This document shows positions 61,374 through 64,000 of a stretch of DNA of 64,000 nucleotides, in pieces. The position numbers and the translations under genes were made by a program. Numbering within the stretch: position 1 is the first letter of the stretch; each line of letters opens with the position of its first letter. The notes under the pieces are model-generated. The model had not been told where the DNA came from. It was given only the letters and a program-made list of their open reading frames with translations, and did not search any database. Source of the DNA: Peloplasma sp964566285 (GTDB taxonomy: Bacteria; Bacillota_I; Bacilli_A; Acholeplasmatales; Acholeplasmataceae); the NCBI GenBank assembly GCA_964566285.1, contig CAZMIG010000011.1, positions 12,224-76,223 of the forward strand. The letters are read 5' to 3'.

Positions 61374-63149
61374 ATGCCAGAATATCAATTAACAAATGAA
61401 TTAATTTATAAATCATTTATCTTCGGTGCACAAAATGTTATTCGTGAAAAAAACAGCTTAAATGCAATCAACGTATTCCCTGTTGCTGATGGTGATACTG
61501 GAAGTAACTTAGCTTCAATGATGACGAGCATTATTGAAAGATCTAAGCTTGGTGAAACAAGTGAAGAAACAATTCAATCGATAGTCGATGCTGCAATCGT
61601 AGGTGCTAGAGGTAATTCAGGAATAATATTTGCAGAATATATTTATGGTTTTTCTCTTGCTTTAAAAGAGGACATCATCGATACTGATACATTTATAAAA
61701 CTCGTTGAAAATGCTTCAGATTATGCTTATCAAGCAATAGCTGTACCTGTTGAAGGTACAATGATTACCATTATGAGAGCTTGGGCTCATGCATTAAATA
61801 AATTTAAAAGTGTTGCATCCAGTTTCATTGAACTCTTGGGTAAAGCATATGATTTTGTTCTTATCGAGCTTTCTAAAACGACTGAAATGCTTGCTGTTTT
61901 AAAAGAAAATAAAGTTGTTGATGCAGGTGCAAAGGGATTTGTTCATTTTATTGAAGGTTTTCTAAAAGCTCTAAAAGGTGAAGAAGTTTCTCTTGATATA
62001 GAAAAAATAGAAAATATCGAACAATTGCATGTAGATCACTTAGAAGACTCTCAAAATAGATATTGTACCGAAGCTCTAATTCGAGGTAATGATATTGATT
62101 TGGAAAAAATGAAATCTGAATTAACTGCTTTTGGCGATTCATTAGTTGTTGCTGGAAGTAATAGAACAATTCGTATACATATTCATAGTAATCATCCAGA
62201 TCAAGTCTTTGCTTATTTGGATGGTATCGGACAAATAACAGAACAAAAAGTTGATGATATGAAACGTCAATTTGAAACCGCAAATCACAGAAAATATCCC
62301 ATTGCTTTAGTAACCGATTCAATTGCTGATTTACCTGAATCGATGGTAGATAAATATCAAATTCATATGTTTCCGCTCAATTTATTAATCAATGACACAA
62401 ACTACTATGACAAAGTAACCATTCAAAACTCTCGATTTTATGAATTGATGGATTCAGTGAAAACTTATCCAACATCAAGTCAACCTAATGCAAAAAACCT
62501 TGAAAACTTCTTCTCATTTTTAACAACCTATTACAAAGATGTAATCGTTGTAACTGTTTCAAAGAAAATGAGTGGTACATATCAAGCATTTATTGAAGCT
62601 TCTGCGAAGTTTAAGAATGCTCGGATTAACATTATCAACTCTAAACAAAACTCCGGATCTGAAGGTTTAATTGTTATGAAAGCAGCGGAAATGATTGATC
62701 AAGGTCTTCCTTATGAGGAAATTCTGGAATCAATTGAATCCTTGATTCCAAAATCAAAGATTTTGGTTAGCGTGAAAACACTAAAATACATGGTTAGATC
62801 AGGTCGGGTTAGCAAAGTAACAGGTTTGATTGGAAAAATAATGAATTTAAAACCAGTCATCTCAATTGATGAAGATGGTAATGGAATTATTTTTGAAAAA
62901 TCACTTAGTTTAAAATCTAGTAATAAGAAGATTCAAAACCATATTGAAAGTATTCAAAAAACTGAAGGTATTGAAACTTATGCTATCGTTCACTGCAATG
63001 CTTTAAATCGCGCACAAGAATATGCCTTAAAATATGAAAAAATTATTGGTAAACAACCTGCTTATATTATGGATATCTCAACGATAGTAGCTATGAATGC
63101 AGGTATCGGAACAGTTGCTATTGCTTATATTAAGGGAGGTAAATCATGA
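61374..63149 (+). CDS. DAK2-DegV fusion protein, probable fatty acid kinase-like
   Basis: The 591-residue protein combines an N-terminal DAK2/DhaL-like kinase domain (motif NVFPVADGDTGSNLAS with D39 and D41 for magnesium-ATP, ARGNSGIIFAEY) with a C-terminal DegV domain (about 303-591; ALVTDSIADLPE, TSSQPNAKN and KMSGTYQA). In most Firmicutes these are the separate FakA and FakB proteins; FakB carries the fatty acid and FakA phosphorylates it. The fusion could do both. The FakA middle domain is present between. GAGGTG precedes the ATG. The gene is overlapped by DUF1295 at its 3' end, suggesting a lipid-related operon. Confidence 0.85.
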   Translation: MPEYQLTNELIYKSFIFGAQNVIREKNSLNAINVFPVADGDTGSNLASMMTSIIERSKLGETSEETIQSIVDAAIVGARGNSGIIFAEYIYGFSLALKEDIIDTDTFIKLVENASDYAYQAIAVPVEGTMITIMRAWAHALNKFKSVASSFIELLGKAYDFVLIELSKTTEMLAVLKENKVVDAGAKGFVHFIEGFLKALKGEEVSLDIEKIENIEQLHVDHLEDSQNRYCTEALIRGNDIDLEKMKSELTAFGDSLVVAGSNRTIRIHIHSNHPDQVFAYLDGIGQITEQKVDDMKRQFETANHRKYPIALVTDSIADLPESMVDKYQIHMFPLNLLINDTNYYDKVTIQNSRFYELMDSVKTYPTSSQPNAKNLENFFSFLTTYYKDVIVVTVSKKMSGTYQAFIEASAKFKNARINIINSKQNSGSEGLIVMKAAEMIDQGLPYEEILESIESLIPKSKILVSVKTLKYMVRSGRVSKVTGLIGKIMNLKPVISIDEDGNGIIFEKSLSLKSSNKKIQNHIESIQKTEGIETYAIVHCNALNRAQEYALKYEKIIGKQPAYIMDISTIVAMNAGIGTVAIAYIKGGKS

Positions 63150-63928
63150 ATTTTCTAGTTAATGCACTCGTCTTATTTGTTTTCTTTGTTCTCTTTTTCA
63201 TCATTGCTCAAATCAAAAAAAATAACGGGCTTGCAGATATGGCTTGGGGTTTGGGATTTGTTGTCATAGCATATACTAGCTTGATTTATGCTGGAACATA
63301 TACATTGCCTGCAATTGCAGTTGCTTTACTTGTTAGCTTATGGGGTTTTCGATTGTTTTTCTATATTGGACTCCGAAATTGGAATAAACCAGAAGATTTT
63401 AGATATGTTAATATGAGAAAAAAATGGAAAACAAATATTCCATTAAAAGCTTTTATTTATGTTTTTATGCTTCAAGGAACATTTATGTATATTATCTCAT
63501 TACCTATTCAGCTCGTTAATATAAATGCTGTGGAAATCAATAGTACACTAGGTTACTTGGTTTTACTGATTGGTTTAATTTTATGGTTTGTAGGATTCTT
63601 CTTTGAAACAGTCGGTGATGCACAACTCAAAGATTTCAAATCGAATCCTGAAAATAAAGGAAAGATTATGCAATCAGGATTATGGAAGTATACACGACAT
63701 CCAAATTATTTTGGTGAATCACTTATGTGGTGGGCAGTCTGGATTGTTTCTATGTCAAGTTTAATTTGGTTAAATCTAATAGGTATTATTGGTTCAATGT
63801 TCATTACATACCTTTTACTCTTTGTTTCGGGAGTTCCACTTCTTGAAAAGAAATATAAGGATAACCCATTATTTCAAGCATATGCTAAAAAGACATCAGT
63901 CTTTATTCCTTTACCACCAAAGAAATAA
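63146..63928 (+). CDS. DUF1295 (steroid 5-alpha-reductase-like) membrane protein
   Basis: A 260-residue protein with six to seven hydrophobic helices. DUF1295 sequences present are KKNNGLADMAWGLGFV, RLFFYIGLRNWNKPEDFRY and the C-terminal cofactor region GLWKYTRHPNYFGESLMWW, with its His and Asn, as in isoprenylcysteine methyltransferase-like and steroid reductase-like enzymes. A lipid substrate is inferred. The ATG overlaps the TGA of the DAK2-DegV gene, so translation is coupled; AAGGGAGGT precedes it. Confidence 0.83.
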   Translation: MNFLVNALVLFVFFVLFFIIAQIKKNNGLADMAWGLGFVVIAYTSLIYAGTYTLPAIAVALLVSLWGFRLFFYIGLRNWNKPEDFRYVNMRKKWKTNIPLKAFIYVFMLQGTFMYIISLPIQLVNINAVEINSTLGYLVLLIGLILWFVGFFFETVGDAQLKDFKSNPENKGKIMQSGLWKYTRHPNYFGESLMWWAVWIVSMSSLIWLNLIGIIGSMFITYLLLFVSGVPLLEKKYKDNPLFQAYAKKTSVFIPLPPKK

Positions 63929-63954
63929 ATAAAAAGGCCTAGTTATGAAAGAGT

Positions 63955-63996
63955 AAGATGTTAGTAGACACAAAAAAAAGTCTATTAACATCTTTT
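63955..63996 (+). terminator. Rho-independent terminator
   Basis: AAGATGTTAGTAGAC and GTCTATTAACATCTT pair over 15 bases with one mismatch around a ten-base loop and run into T residues at the end of the window. It closes the DUF2177-DAK2-DUF1295 operon. Confidence 0.8.
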
Positions 63997-64000
63997 TCTA

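Noticed and set aside
61948..62322. 124-codon minus-strand frame inside the DAK2-DegV gene
   Set aside because: It is antisense to a well-supported gene and has low-complexity Leu/Tyr/Gln composition typical of a shadow frame.

Overview
The window is AT-rich bacterial chromosome with dense protein-coding genes on both strands, AGGAGG-type ribosome binding sites, sigma-A-like promoters and many short perfect terminator hairpins. TGA is a stop codon here (glpK, nadE and others end in it), so the code is the standard bacterial one. The families (GlpP, GlpK with an HPr-type histidine, UvrX/YolD, DUF975, DUF2177, YceD-RpmF, NadD-NadE-MnmA) point to a low-GC Firmicutes/Mollicutes relative. rsmH stands alone, without mraZ, ftsL or murein-synthesis genes. 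Together with lipoate ligase and an absence of sporulation or wall genes, this makes an Acholeplasma/Izemoplasma-like wall-less lineage my best guess. That is inference, not proof.

Layout. 1-3.3 kb: an edge fragment, then an AmmeMemoRadiSam unit (radical SAM enzyme plus a Memo-AMMECR1 fusion) and a small ACT-like protein. 3.3-5.8 kb: a non-coding stretch with an inverted repeat, a decayed cation/proton antiporter, an SDR and a DUF975 membrane protein. 5.9-8.7 kb: a GH81 beta-1,3-glucanase lipoprotein. 8.7-20.9 kb: single genes (diguanylate cyclase, flavodoxin, membrane proteins, GMP reductase, GDPD phosphodiesterase, PD-(D/E)XK protein, GNATs, MFS and EamA transporters, a cysteine-containing unknown). 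21-24 kb: cyclophilin-rluF and uvrX-yolD. 24.1-29.5 kb: a complete glycerol catabolic locus, glpP then an attenuator hairpin, glpA-like dehydrogenase, FAD oxidoreductase, DUF1667 and glpK. 29.5-31 kb: Rieske protein, nitroreductase, membrane protein.

31.0-32.9 kb is the most interesting locus. A small membrane-targeted precursor consists of seven contiguous 13-residue repeats. It is transcribed divergently from an HTH-plus-helical-repeat regulator of Rgg/PlcR type, across a 94-bp gap holding two inverted repeats. The four identical repeats differ in DNA only at synonymous positions, so selection acts on the peptide. I propose a multi-copy peptide pheromone and its RRNPP-type receptor; this is a hypothesis.

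32.9-42.4 kb: RlmI-like methyltransferase, two GNATs, pyroglutamyl peptidase-amidase operon, SDR epimerase, a MhqD-like esterase with a stub of a MhqO-like dioxygenase gene upstream, a DUF2087 protein, an acyltransferase-DUF6320 pair and a CBS protein. 43-50.6 kb: GltS-like symporter, PlsC-like acyltransferase, alanine dehydrogenase, HD and Nudix proteins, then glgA-glgC. 50.7-64 kb: recD2, nadD-nadE-mnmA, a cysteine-free Fur homologue, rsmH, yceD-rpmF, a lysine-rich unknown, lipoate ligase, and DUF2177, DAK2-DegV fusion and DUF1295 genes. No rRNA, tRNA, CRISPR array, prophage or intact insertion sequence was seen.
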